From the NCBI GenBank assembly GCA_934572535.1, contig CAKTLJ010000022.1, positions 1 to 29,687 on the forward strand: a DNA stretch of 29,687 bases. Reading direction: 5' to 3'. Both the position numbers and the translations under genes were made by a program. Of this stretch, positions 1-10,500 are shown in pieces (position 1 is the stretch's first letter; each line of letters starts with the position of its first letter). The notes below the pieces were generated by a model. It saw only the letters and a list, made by a program, of their open reading frames with translations. It ran no database searches and was not told where the DNA came from. The stretch comes from an uncultured Eubacteriales bacterium (GTDB taxonomy: Bacteria; Bacillota; Clostridia; Oscillospirales; Oscillospiraceae).

Positions 1-63
1 TCTAACACTGCGCTCGGACACATCCCACTTTTTCGCTATTTCAGCAACTGAAAGATATCGCAT
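1..63 (-). CDS. Helix-turn-helix (excisionase/MerR-like) protein, N-terminal fragment
   Basis: The first 21 codons of a minus-strand gene leave the window at base 1. They start with ATG at 63, and a GGAGG ribosome binding site lies 8-13 bases upstream. The visible protein begins MRYLSVAEIAKKWDVSERSV. This is the first helix pair of a winged-helix DNA-binding domain of the excisionase/helix-turn-helix-17 type, where 'S-x-x-E-x-A-K-x-W-x-V-S-x-R-x-V' is the usual pattern. Small proteins starting this way are common in Firmicutes accessory regions, often beside Fic, relaxase or integrase genes. Its partner here is out of view. The DNA-binding call is solid as a family pattern; the role is unknown. 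Confidence 0.72.
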   Translation of the reverse strand, partial: MRYLSVAEIAKKWDVSERSVR

Positions 64-115
64 CTATGATCCTCCGTCATAAAATCCATCAAAAACTACG
101 GTATATCTATTACAT

Positions 116-145
116 AGTATATCACATTATCGGCAAAAATATCAA
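116..145 (-). promoter_or_regulatory. Sigma-A-type promoter of the HTH gene
   Basis: Read on the minus strand there is a TTGATA box (140-145), an 18-base spacer and a TATACT box (116-121). This lies about 50 bases upstream of the HTH start codon. The rest of the 64-293 gap is AT-rich, and I see no clear hairpin terminator in it for the hydrolase gene that ends at 294. Confidence 0.6.
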
Positions 146-293
146 CACACTTTCGCTGTGTTTGTTTCTTTTTTGCCGGTCCAGGAAAGGATATCTTTTT
201 AGAATATTAAACTATAAACGGTAGACACATGATGCAGACGGCAGGCCCTTTCGCTTTGGCTTGATCCTGTGGTTGTTGTCGTGATCCAGGTAT

Positions 294-1412
294 TTATGCT
301 TGTGGTGGTACCGAGAGGTCGGGGTGGTCCCGGAGGCGTTCGGGAAAGTTGCGCAGGCTCACCGAGGCCAGTTCCTTGATGACCCGAAAGAGGAAGAGCC
401 GGGTGTCTGGGTCCAGGTTGGCGGCGGCGTGCATCAGGGCGGGCAGGTTCTTCTGCCAGCCGGTTCGGAACTCGGCGAAGTCCGCGATATCCACAGAGGA
501 GAGGATGCTGTAGAGCGACTCCACGAACCGCTCCCGCTCCTCTGCGGAGAGGCGGCGGAGCCAGTCATCCAGGGTGCGGTCCCAGTATTTGGCGTCGGCG
601 GTGAGTTGATCGTAGGAAAAGGCGGTTTCCTCCACGATCCAGGAGAAGGGGTCGTGCTGAAGGAGACTCTGGCGGTTGCTTCGGACCACCTGGCAGTCCT
701 CCCGGTGGGTCAGCAGCAGGCCCACGACGGAGGACTGGGGAAGGGTCTTTTCGATTTTGGGTTCGATGGCCAGAAAGCCGGGCGTTTGAAGAAAGGTCTC
801 CAAAAAACCGGGGCCATCGTGGGAGTAGACCTTGCGGACGCGGGCCTGGATCTGCGGGGAGACCGCGGCGGCGGAGTAGACCGCCAGGTTGCCGCCCTTG
901 GAGTGGCCGCCCGTCAGGAGCGCACCGGCGCAGTGGCTGGCGACCGTGGTGAGGTATCGGGCGGCCTCTGTCTGCGAGGGGACCGGGTGCTGGAAGGCCA
1001 TGTTAAAATCCTCCTTCCAGCCCACCAGGGAGGAGTCCGTCCCCCGAAAGGCCACGTAGCACAGGTCGGGGGCAAGCCGGAAGGTAAGGGCGGCAAACTG
1101 CTTCTCCTGGCCCGGGTCCACCTGCTCGGTAAAGCCCATGAGCTGGACGTCCCGGAAGCGAGGGCTGGCGGCCAGGGCAGTGAAGAGCCGACGGCTGTTC
1201 TCCTTGTCCCAGACGCCTTGGAAGAGCTGGGGGAAGTACTCGGCCCGAAAGAGGTCCTTCAAGGGAACGCCCACCCAGTTGTGGAGGGAGGGGACGCCCA
1301 GGGGAAAGTGGAGGTAGGAGACCCAGGAGAGGATCAGACTGTCCACCCCGCCAAAGGGCCGCGCCGCCAGGGTATCCAGATTGTCTTCCGCGTAGGAAAC
1401 GATGTTTTTCAT
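294..1412 (-). CDS. Mbeg1-like (DUF2974) alpha/beta hydrolase
   Basis: This 372-residue protein has no signal peptide, so it is probably cytoplasmic. The start is ATG at 1412, which has GGGAGGA eight bases upstream. The open frame continues 32 codons further up, but those overlap the promoter and terminator region. The lipase-type nucleophile elbow GHSKGGNLA is at residues 169-177, with Ser171 the likely nucleophile. An FRGTD motif (122-126) forms the oxyanion-side strand seen in the DUF2974/Mbeg1 family and in class-3 lipases. The catalytic Asp and His are probably in the C-terminal half (for example the 'SHDGPGF' and 'LLTH' segments), but I cannot fix them by eye. The natural substrate of this family is not established; lipase or esterase activity is inferred from the fold. 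It has its own promoter and lies downstream of the giant SLH gene. Confidence 0.85.
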   Translation of the reverse strand: MKNIVSYAEDNLDTLAARPFGGVDSLILSWVSYLHFPLGVPSLHNWVGVPLKDLFRAEYFPQLFQGVWDKENSRRLFTALAASPRFRDVQLMGFTEQVDPGQEKQFAALTFRLAPDLCYVAFRGTDSSLVGWKEDFNMAFQHPVPSQTEAARYLTTVASHCAGALLTGGHSKGGNLAVYSAAAVSPQIQARVRKVYSHDGPGFLETFLQTPGFLAIEPKIEKTLPQSSVVGLLLTHREDCQVVRSNRQSLLQHDPFSWIVEETAFSYDQLTADAKYWDRTLDDWLRRLSAEERERFVESLYSILSSVDIADFAEFRTGWQKNLPALMHAAANLDPDTRLFLFRVIKELASVSLRNFPERLRDHPDLSVPPQA

Positions 1413-1446
1413 GCTGCTGTCCTCCCGATCTTGCGTAAGTAAGGTA

Positions 1447-1475
1447 AGTATACTGTCCTGAAGGGGAAAAAGCAA
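1447..1475 (-). promoter_or_regulatory. Promoter of the Mbeg1-like hydrolase gene
   Basis: On the minus strand TTGCTT (1470-1475) is followed by a 17-base spacer and TATACT (1447-1452), 35 bases upstream of the ATG at 1412. The -35 box lies inside the T-rich tail that follows the upstream terminator hairpin, so the two signals are packed together. Confidence 0.65.
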
Positions 1476-1487
1476 GAACAGAAGCGC

Positions 1488-1530
1488 GACAGCGCAGCGT
1501 CGGGGCAAAATGCCCGTCCGCTGCGCTGTC
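1488..1530. terminator. Rho-independent terminator at the 3' end of the SLH gene
   Basis: A perfect 12-bp inverted repeat (GACAGCGCAGCG at 1488-1499 with CGCTGCGCTGTC at 1519-1530) has a second GGGCA/TGCCC stem inside its loop. On the minus strand the stem is followed by a T-rich stretch ending in TTTTT. On the plus strand it is followed by TTTTGTT. It sits 44 bases past the SLH stop codon and should end that very long transcript before the hydrolase promoter. Confidence 0.75.
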
Positions 1531-1573
1531 TTTTGTTCATGGATCGGCCCTACTGCGGCCGGATAGCAGGCGC

Positions 1574-4500
1574 TCAGGCCTTGCAGCGCCAGAGGAAGGT
1601 CACGATCTGCCCACGGGTGCAGTCACTGGTGGGGCTGAAGGTGCTCTCGCTGGTGCCGGTGGTGATCTTCTGCTGCACGGCCCACAGGACGGCCTTGGCG
1701 TAGTAGGCGTCGGCATCCACATCGGTGAAGGATGTCGCGCCGGTCACGTCAGGGGCCCCGGCGTTCCGATACAGGAAGGTCACGGTCTGGGCGCGGGTCA
1801 CGGTGGCGTCGGGGCTGAACGTGGTGGCGGAGGTCCCGCTCGTCACGCCCTTCTCCACCGCCCAGAGGACGGCGTCGTAGTAGTAAGCGTCGGCCTTCAC
1901 GTCAGTGAAGGGGTTCTTTTCGTTCTCGACCTTGGGCGAGCCGGCCGCGCGCCAGAGGAAGGTCACCATCTGCGCCCGGGTGCAGGAGGCGTCGGGGTCG
2001 AAGGTCGTGGCGGAGGTCCCGCTCGTGATCTTCTCTGCCACGGCCCACAGGACCGCGTCGTAGTAGTAGGCGTCTTCCGTCACATCCACGAAGGGGTTCT
2101 GCGTCGTGCTGCCGCTCGGGGTCCACTTGGCGTAGACCGTGGTGTTGGCCGTCAGCTTCACGCTGGTGACCGCCTTGGTCAGCGCCTTGTCGCTGTACCA
2201 CCCGGCGAAGGCATAGCCCGCGCGAGTGGGCTTGTAGGGCGTCAGGTCAACGGTCGTTCCGCTGTCCTTCGTGAGCTTGTCCACGGCGCTGCCGCCGTTG
2301 GTCTCAAAGGTCAGCGTGTAGGTGCTCACAGCACCCCCACCGCCGCCTCCGCCACCGCCGCCGCCGGAAGGCGTTTTGTACCAACCGATGGCAAAGGGAG
2401 ACAGGCTGTTGACGTGGAAGGAGATGCCGTTCGCCTCGTTTGTCACCTCCAAGCTCTCAACGGTTCCGTTCGCCAGCATGTGCGCAACGGAGTAGGTGTA
2501 GGACTTGTCCAAGCCGCTTCCCAGCTTCTCGTAGAGGATCGTGATCCGGATGCCGCCCTTCGGGAAGGTCTCCTCGGTCACATCTTCCCAGTTGCCAGCA
2601 GCGTTCCTGATTTGCAGCTTGATGTCCAGGTACTTGATGTTCGAGCCGGAGACCGAGGAGCTGATCTTTGCACGAAGCGCAGCTCGCAGCTGGTCGAGAG
2701 TTTGCTGGCTTCCCTCTGGAACTGTCAGCTCTCCTCTTTCTGCTTTATACTCTGCCATCTGGAGGACAATCGCTTCGGTCACATTTTGAATGGTAACGGT
2801 GTAACTGCCGTCCGCGTTCGCAACGACCGTTCCGTTCGGAGATACATTCTTCACACCCAGCAGCTTGTCTGCCGCGGGAGTAACCTTAAACGAAACAGTA
2901 CCTCTGTCACGGATCTTCTCCTTCGGCGTTGTGTCGTCCGGGATTCGAGTAACCTCGGTCACTGTATAGTTGCCCGGCGATGTCTGCGGAATCGCGAACC
3001 CCGTATAGTCCTCAAACGCAACGGTCACCGTTGTGTTTGCCGTGATCGCGTCGATCACCAGGGTGTTGGAGAGGTTGCCCTCCACCACCGTACCGTTGAT
3101 CGTCCACGCTTGGACCATCTGGTTAGGCTTGGGATTCGCCGTCAGGGTGATTTTTTGCCCTCCGGCCACCAGCACCCCGTTGCCCGCTGTGTTGGTAGCG
3201 ATCGTTCCGGTCACGCTTCCTGTTGCGGTCAACGTGCCCTTGCTCGTATCCATAGAGGAGGCCTTCAAGTACACGCTCTGAGACGGCGCGAAGGTCGCGG
3301 TCACCGAAATGTCTTCGGTCACATCCGCAATGGTATAGGTTCCCGTCGTGTTGTCCTGCCAGCCGACGAAATACTGGTTTTGAGCCGCCTCCGCCCGCAG
3401 AACGACCTTGTCGTGATACTTCACGGTAAGAGGAGCGGTCACCTCGGTCTCTGTTCCGCCATTGACCGTCGCAAAGACATTGCCTTCTCCCCTCTTGGTC
3501 AGGCTGATCTTATAGGTCGGCTTTTTCTCAAAGTTCACATAGACGTTGGTGTTGCGGTAAACCGTTACAGAATAGGAGGTTTCCTCGCCAGTCCCAGGAA
3601 TTTTCTGGGTGTAGTCTTCATCAGAATACCAGCCTTTCACATAGTTTCCTTCCTTCGGCGCTGCGGTAAAGGTCACCTTGCTTCCGTTCGCCACTGTGGC
3701 GGGGCTTGCGGCCAGCGTGGTATGCAGGGAGCCAAGCGCCGGGTCGTTGACAGCATAGGTCACGGTATGGCTGGTGGTATCCTGGGTGTAGGTGGCAGTA
3801 ACATCAACAGCCTCCTTGATTACAACCGTCAAAGTTCCATTTTCATTGACTGTTGCATTCTCATACTCACTGGGCATTTTGTCATTGATCTTCCAGCCAG
3901 CGAAGGTATACCCATCGGGCTGGACAGGCCTTGCAGTAAAGGTCACAGAGGTATCGCCCACAACCATCTGATCCGCAGGGATCGCCGTGATGGTTCCGTT
4001 CACTGCGTTGACCGTCACTGCATAGGACGAACGAATGATCTTCACTTCAATCGACGCTCCAACGCCATGCGTGACAGAATAGGCAAAGGTTTCCTTCCCT
4101 GCCGACTTGTCCTGTTTCTGGCCGTTCACATACCAGCCTTCGACTTCATAGCCGGTGTCCGGTGCGACCGTCAGCGTCAGGGTCCCGCCGGTGTTCGGGG
4201 TATTCCCGCTTCCAAACGGTTTTTCGCCACCATTTTCAGGCGCGAAGGTCGCTGTTACGTCCGAACTGTTTCCTCCGGTTTTGGTAAATGTGATTGCTGC
4301 ACCGACCGGGTCAAAGCGCACCTGGACCTCATGGTCTTTCATGGCAGCTGCCGACGAGAAGTCAAGTTGCGGCGGCGACAGGCTTTCATCGTCATCGTAG
4401 ATCCACTTTGCCACATAGCCACTGTCCGCCTGAGCCGACAACACTACGGTCGAGTCGCGATAGACAGTCAAGGTCTGTTTCGTTGCGCTATTGGCGGTCT

Positions 4501-7500
4501 TACTCTCTTTGTAAGCATCCATGCCTTTGCGCCCCACCGAAGCCGTCACACTGCCATCAAACCCATCCTCATCCGGGCCGTTCTTATCCACCACCGAGAA
4601 GTTGACCGTTGCCGTGGGCAGGGCCTTGAAGGTCACAGCTACCTTCACATCGCTGGTGATGCCAGTTGCCGGGTCGGGCGTGTAGGTATAGGTCTGGTCG
4701 TCGGAATTTGCGGCTGGGACACCTGTTACAAGTTCACCATTGACCGTCCAGGTATCCACTTCGTGGCCGGTGTTCGGCGTCGCCGTGAAGACAATGGGCG
4801 TTGTGTGACCATAGCGAACAGCGCCGCTGGTAGGTGCAGTCACGGTGCCATTGGTTCCACTGTCGATCGTAATCACCGGCTTCTTCACGAACGTTGCCAC
4901 GATGCTGATATTCTCATTGACGTCATTGACTCTGAATTCGGTTTCATTTTCCAACGCGGCCATCTGAGACTCACCGTTACAGGTAACGTCCAGAATCTGG
5001 TAGCCGGACTCAGGCTCGACTTTAACGAGCAGGGTGGATGCTTGCAGGACACTGGTCACTTCGGTGGGTCTTCCGAGCTGATACACTTTAAGCGTTCCGC
5101 CCGTTTCATCCTCCGCTCCATTCTGCACGTTGGTGCTCGTCGTTATCGTACAGGTGTTCGCTGTGCTGCACACGACCGTCAAATCCAAGCTCCCAGGCAG
5201 GTTGGAAATATTCCACGTTTTTTTGTTGTTTGCTAAAGTGCCTGCGCTCAAGGGCTTGAGCTGATCGCCTTCCTTGCTTTTCCAGTCCTCTACGACCAAG
5301 CTGTCTGGCAAGGTAAGCGTTACCGTCAGGTTGTCGTACCGATGTCCATGGTACGTATAGATCCCTGTTTCGGTGTTCTCCATCGTGTTTGCATTAAACG
5401 ATACCTTTGCCCTGTCATTGATCAGGGGGGTTCCGTTGGCGTCTACCAAATGAATTGTTACCGTGCAGTCTTCCTGATTTTCCGTCAAAACAGTAACCTT
5501 TGTATTTGCGCTGATGGCGGGAAGCACATAACTCTGCCCCGTGTAGGGTTTGCCGTTCAGCATGAGTGTCTCCGGGGTACTGTTGTTTCTGGAAATTTGC
5601 CATTCTTTAATGGATTGTCCGGGATCGACTTTGGCCGTCAGCTGTACTCTCTGCAAGGGGCTGAGCTGGGTTCCATTTGTAAACTGACCGCCTGCTGTGC
5701 CTCCCTCCAGATAGTTTGCCGTTATGCTTCCCGTGCGCTTCGTACCATCTGTGACCTCAAAGTTCAGCGTGTAGTAAAGCAATGTAAACTCAGCTTTTAC
5801 GCGATATTCTTCGTTTACTGCCTCTGCGACCGTAATCGTTTGGGCCGTTTCGAGCGTTCCGCCCTCACCAGTTGTGAGTACCTTGCCATTTACTGTCCAC
5901 TGCTTAACCTGATACCCCGTATTCGGGTTTGCCGCAGCAATCAGCTTTGCGCCTTTTGGCACATTCGCCGAAGATCCGCTCAGCTCGAAATAGGTCTCAT
6001 CATCCACCGTATACTTCAGCGTCACACTGCCGTTGCTGTCGTCGGTTTCGTTCTTCACCGTGACAACGTCATCCCGGATTGGATAGACCTGCGTGTTATC
6101 GCAAACCACGGTGTACTTCTGCTCAATGGCCTCTGTCGGCGTATACGTCACGGTGATGGGGTAGTCGCCGGCCGCCGTGGCGGTGATGCCGTCGCAAGCG
6201 ATCGTAACATTGCCGTTCAATACGAAGAGGGTCTTATCTGCATCATTTGCGATCCCCTTCAACGTAAATCCTACGACCTTGTCTTCGCTCACCGACGGCA
6301 CGATGGTCACCGTTCTCTTGTTTACGGCGATGTTTTTGGTCGCGGTGAAGCTTTCCCCATTGATTTCGCAAGCAGCCGTGATCGTATAATTGCCCGCTGC
6401 CGTGGGCGCGAATTTATGGTCGGAAGTTACGTATTCGACCGTCTCACCCACGGCATTTCTCACCGAGTAGTTCACATCGGTCGGTGTGGTTACGTCTGCG
6501 TCTGCGCCTCCGACGGTGGCCCCAGCCAACAGCGTGGCGCGCAGGTCGATGGGAGCGTCTCCATACGTCATGCTGTTCGGGCCGTCGATCACCAGGTTCT
6601 TCTCGCCGGGGACCACGACGTTGATCGTAATGCCCGCCGCGTCGGAAGAGGAGCCCAGGTGCTTGTCGCTGCCCTCGTAGGCCGCCGTGATCGTATACAC
6701 ACCAGCGGCCAAGGGCGTCCAGGTCGCGGTTGCCGCACCAGACTGAACCGGAGCAGTCTCTGTCCCGCTGCCATCGCCGACAGAGTTGACGATCTTAAAC
6801 ACGACATTGCCCTCGGAGATCAAACCTGCCCCTGCGTTCACGTCCTGGACAGTGGCGGTCAGGGCGACGCGAGTGCCCTCTACAAAGGTCTGCTCGGTCG
6901 TTGTAGCCTGGACCTGCTTGGTGACCTGCTCCAAATCGTCGATAGCAATGGGAGTCCCGTTGACCGTCAGTTTTGTCACGGTCTGAACATCCGCAGCGTA
7001 CTGAGCCTCGTCGATCATTACAAACCAGAAATCTCTAGCAGGGAGCGTTTCAGTTGCATCTTCGTGGCACTGGTATACAACCGTAGTGTCGCCGGTAACC
7101 GTGTATTTAGCAGTTGCCGTGTGGGTGATATCGGGTCCACCTGCTTCATCCTGCTCGACATACGTTACCGGTCCAGTGAAACTTGGGTCAGGGATCAACT
7201 TTTCGAAAGAGATGGTGTTCTCTTCCGTGCCTTCCTCTTCCGTGCCAACGATATAGGTCAGCTTCACGTTCTCCGTCGTTTCTGTAAGCGGCGTGGCGGT
7301 GTTGCCGTTGATGGAGTAGTACTTTCCATCTTTTCCTAGGTATACGGTCACAGAATCTTTTTGGGATTTGTATTCAATATACGTTTCACCGCCTGCTGTG
7401 ACTTCTTTGGGGATATCTTTCATTTCCCCAGTTGGTACTTCTTCTGTCTTCACATAGGAAGCATTTACTGTCTGGCCAGCTTGCTCGCTGCGCAGCGAGG

Positions 7501-10500
7501 TCGTGCTCTTCGCCTTGCCGACTTCCAGAGTCAGAACTTCCGTGTAGATATACAGGCGGGCATTGTAATACACCCGGCAGCGGAACTTGTCGCCGTCCAT
7601 CGCCTTCGTCACATTGGGAATGTGGATGGTGTTGCTGTTGCCCTGTGCGTACTGTTCCCATGTTTTGCTCTGGGCGTTATACTTCTGCCAGCTGTACTGG
7701 AGCTTTGCCGTTCCGTCCTGGTCCTGGTACTCCGCCCGAACGGTCGCCGTAGCCGCACCGCCTATGTAGGAGCTGAACGTGTTATTCTCGCCCGGCTGCT
7801 GCGTGATGATAAACTTACCGCTGTTTTGCGTCAAGGTATACGCCTCGACCTCTGTGGAGTAAATGCTGGTTCCGGCCTTGCTAACGTTCTTCATGCAATA
7901 GGTGTAGGAGGTGCTGGGGTCAACGCGGGTGTCTGTGTAGCTTGTCGCCGTTCCGGGGACAGTGGCTACGCGGAGCTTTGCCCCATCCGACGCGATCTGA
8001 TAAATCACGTACGCCCCAGCGCCGGGGACCCCGTCCCACTGCAAGGTCACGCTATCCGACGTCACGGCCTCCACCCGCAGGTTTCTGGGCGGGCTGGGCC
8101 TGGCTTCGGTGTCCTGCTGCTGGTATTCCAGGACCAGGACGTCATTGTTGTTCAGCGTGGCCTTCCGCCAGCCGAACTGCCAGGAGAGGGAATAGCCGTC
8201 CACGTCGTTGGGCAGGTTGTCCACGGTGCCGGAATAGGATTGAGCGGTAGATTTGCTGATACCGCCGCCCGCGTTGAGGCCGAACCCGGCCAACAGACCC
8301 ACGGTCACGCCGCCGGCCCCTGCGCCCGCCTTGGCCTCAAACTCATACTCGTATTCGAAGTTGTGCTCCTCCGTCTCCGTGGAGGTCTGGGTCACGGAGA
8401 TATTGCCGCCCTGGGCCTTGCTCACCGTTTGCAAAGAGCCAATGGGGTGGAACCCCTCTCTGCTTTTCACCCGGTCGTAGGTCGTCGGGTCGCCCGGTGT
8501 GCTGTTGAGGATGTTGCCCCGGATGGGCTGGAGTCCTTCGGTCTGCGCCGCGATGGCGTCATAGTCATCCACAGAGATCAAAACCGTCCTCGGCGTCATG
8601 GGCACGGACACCGTGGAGGGCTGCCAGCTGCCTGGGACTTTTTTGCCTGGCTGCAAACCAAGCGCCGCCGCAGTTGTGCTTATTTTTACCTGTTTTTGCA
8701 CGTCGCTTAAGTCAGCTGCCCACGTCGGATCTTTGTCAGTTAAGTATTTCTCAACATGTTCATTCATCCACCCTTGATAGGCAGTCCCCTTGGGGATCTC
8801 GTATCCCGGCACCCAGGTCTCATACTGATACGCCATGAAGGGCACCGCGTAGACGACCGCGTAGTCATCCCCGGCGCTGCCGCTGTAATTGACTTCCGTC
8901 TCCACCTCTTTGTGTTGTGCATAGCCATAGTTAAACGTGTTCTTCTGCTGGAGCTCGGCCTCGACGGACGCGATCTTCACGCCGAAGACGGAGAAGTCCT
9001 GCTCAAAGGATACGTAGGACCCGATGGACAATTTGCCGCCCGTCGTTCCTCCGGTGCCGCTGCCCTGGCTTTTGCCGTAAGACGTCTTAGACTCATCCAA
9101 ATAATCTCTCGTGTCCTGGAGGTCCTGGAAATACGGCGCCGACTGCAAGATCGTCAGCACCTCCGGCTTCGTCCAGGTGATCTCCTGCCCCTTGTACCGC
9201 ATGAGCGTACTGTCCTTGTCGCAGTCCACCGCCGCCAGGGAGAGATACAGGCTGGCTCTGGGCTTGTTTTCCTCCCGGTTAAAGGAGAGTTCAAAGTTCA
9301 TCACCTGCTCCTGGCCGTACCAGTAGGCAGAAGGCTCGTTTGCACGTGTAGGGCCGGGGTCTTTCTTGTTGATGTAACCAATGTCGTACCAATAGCGTTC
9401 CCACTTATGGGACTTCATGCCAAAGGCATAGACGATCTGCTCCTGGCCGTGCCGATTCCCGTTGAAGTTACCGGCCACCACATTGACCACAAAGATCTCT
9501 TCCTTGTTGTGGCTGTCGCCGTCGTCCGTCCGATATTCACGGTTGGTGGAGATCCGAGTCAGGTACTCCAGGGAACCATCCGTGTTCACCGAGTACAGGC
9601 AACCGCCCAAAAACAGCTGCTCTGCATGTCCCACGCCCTGCGTCGCCGCGCAGGTCAGAGACACGGGGGGGATCAACTGATCGGAATTGTTTACAACGCG
9701 GCGCAATAGCTCGATCTTCTGGTCCGCCGTCTTCCAGCCGCTGGTATGGTAGTCGCTTCCCTTTACGATCATGTAAGAGATGGTGCCGTGTTCTCCATTA
9801 TCGCAAGAGTACTGATTATTCGATTGGTAGCCCGCGATGATCAGTTCCTCTTTATTGTCTCCGTCAATATCGCCTGTCGCGACATTGGCATAGCGGACAT
9901 ACTTGTTATCGTGTTTCAGCGGGATTTTTTTCCCCTGCGGATCTAATTTACCATTCGTAAGCGCATAAATGCCCACTTTACCTTCGTGCACATTCGACGC
10001 GCCATAGCCCATATTCTCCGCGATGATCAGCTCGTCCTTGTCGTCTGTATTGATGTCGCCAAAGGCCAGGGTCACCACGGCTGCGTTAAGCTTTTTGAAT
10101 TTCCCGCCACCATCGTTTATTCCAGTTGGGAGCGTTACAGATTTTCTTTCGATCAGTCCATAGCCGTCAGAGGTATACAGGTATACGTAATCTCCCGCAT
10201 ACACCGCGATCTCGTCGTAGCCGTCGCCGTTCATATCGCCAGCGGCAATGTCATACATCGCGTCGTATTCCCAGTTTGAAATGCGATTGGTTTTATCGTC
10301 CTTGTCGCCGATGCTTCTGCTTGCGCGTGCGTCGGATAGTTCGATCTTCCGGACAAGACGCTTATTCCCATCCTCAACCTGATAGAAGGCGAGGTACACT
10401 TTGCTGTCAAGCGACACTGACAACTCGGCGACATAGTTGTCCTTCCCTGTGTTCGGGGAGAAGGCCTCGGACTTGCTGTAGTGAATGCCCAGGTGGTAGC

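Noticed and set aside
2339..2371. GCC/GCCG-rich simple repeat as a possible phase-variable tract
   Set aside because: It encodes an 11-Gly linker with mixed glycine codons (GGC, GGT, GGA), not a pure repeat unit, so slippage-based switching is not supported.
2414..5236. A 940-codon open frame on the plus strand, and a second of 665 codons at 5342-7339
   Set aside because: Both lie antisense inside the repeat region of the SLH giant, have no credible ribosome sites and show low-complexity translations rich in Arg, His, Cys and Val. They are mirror frames of a biased Thr/Val/Gly-rich coding sequence.
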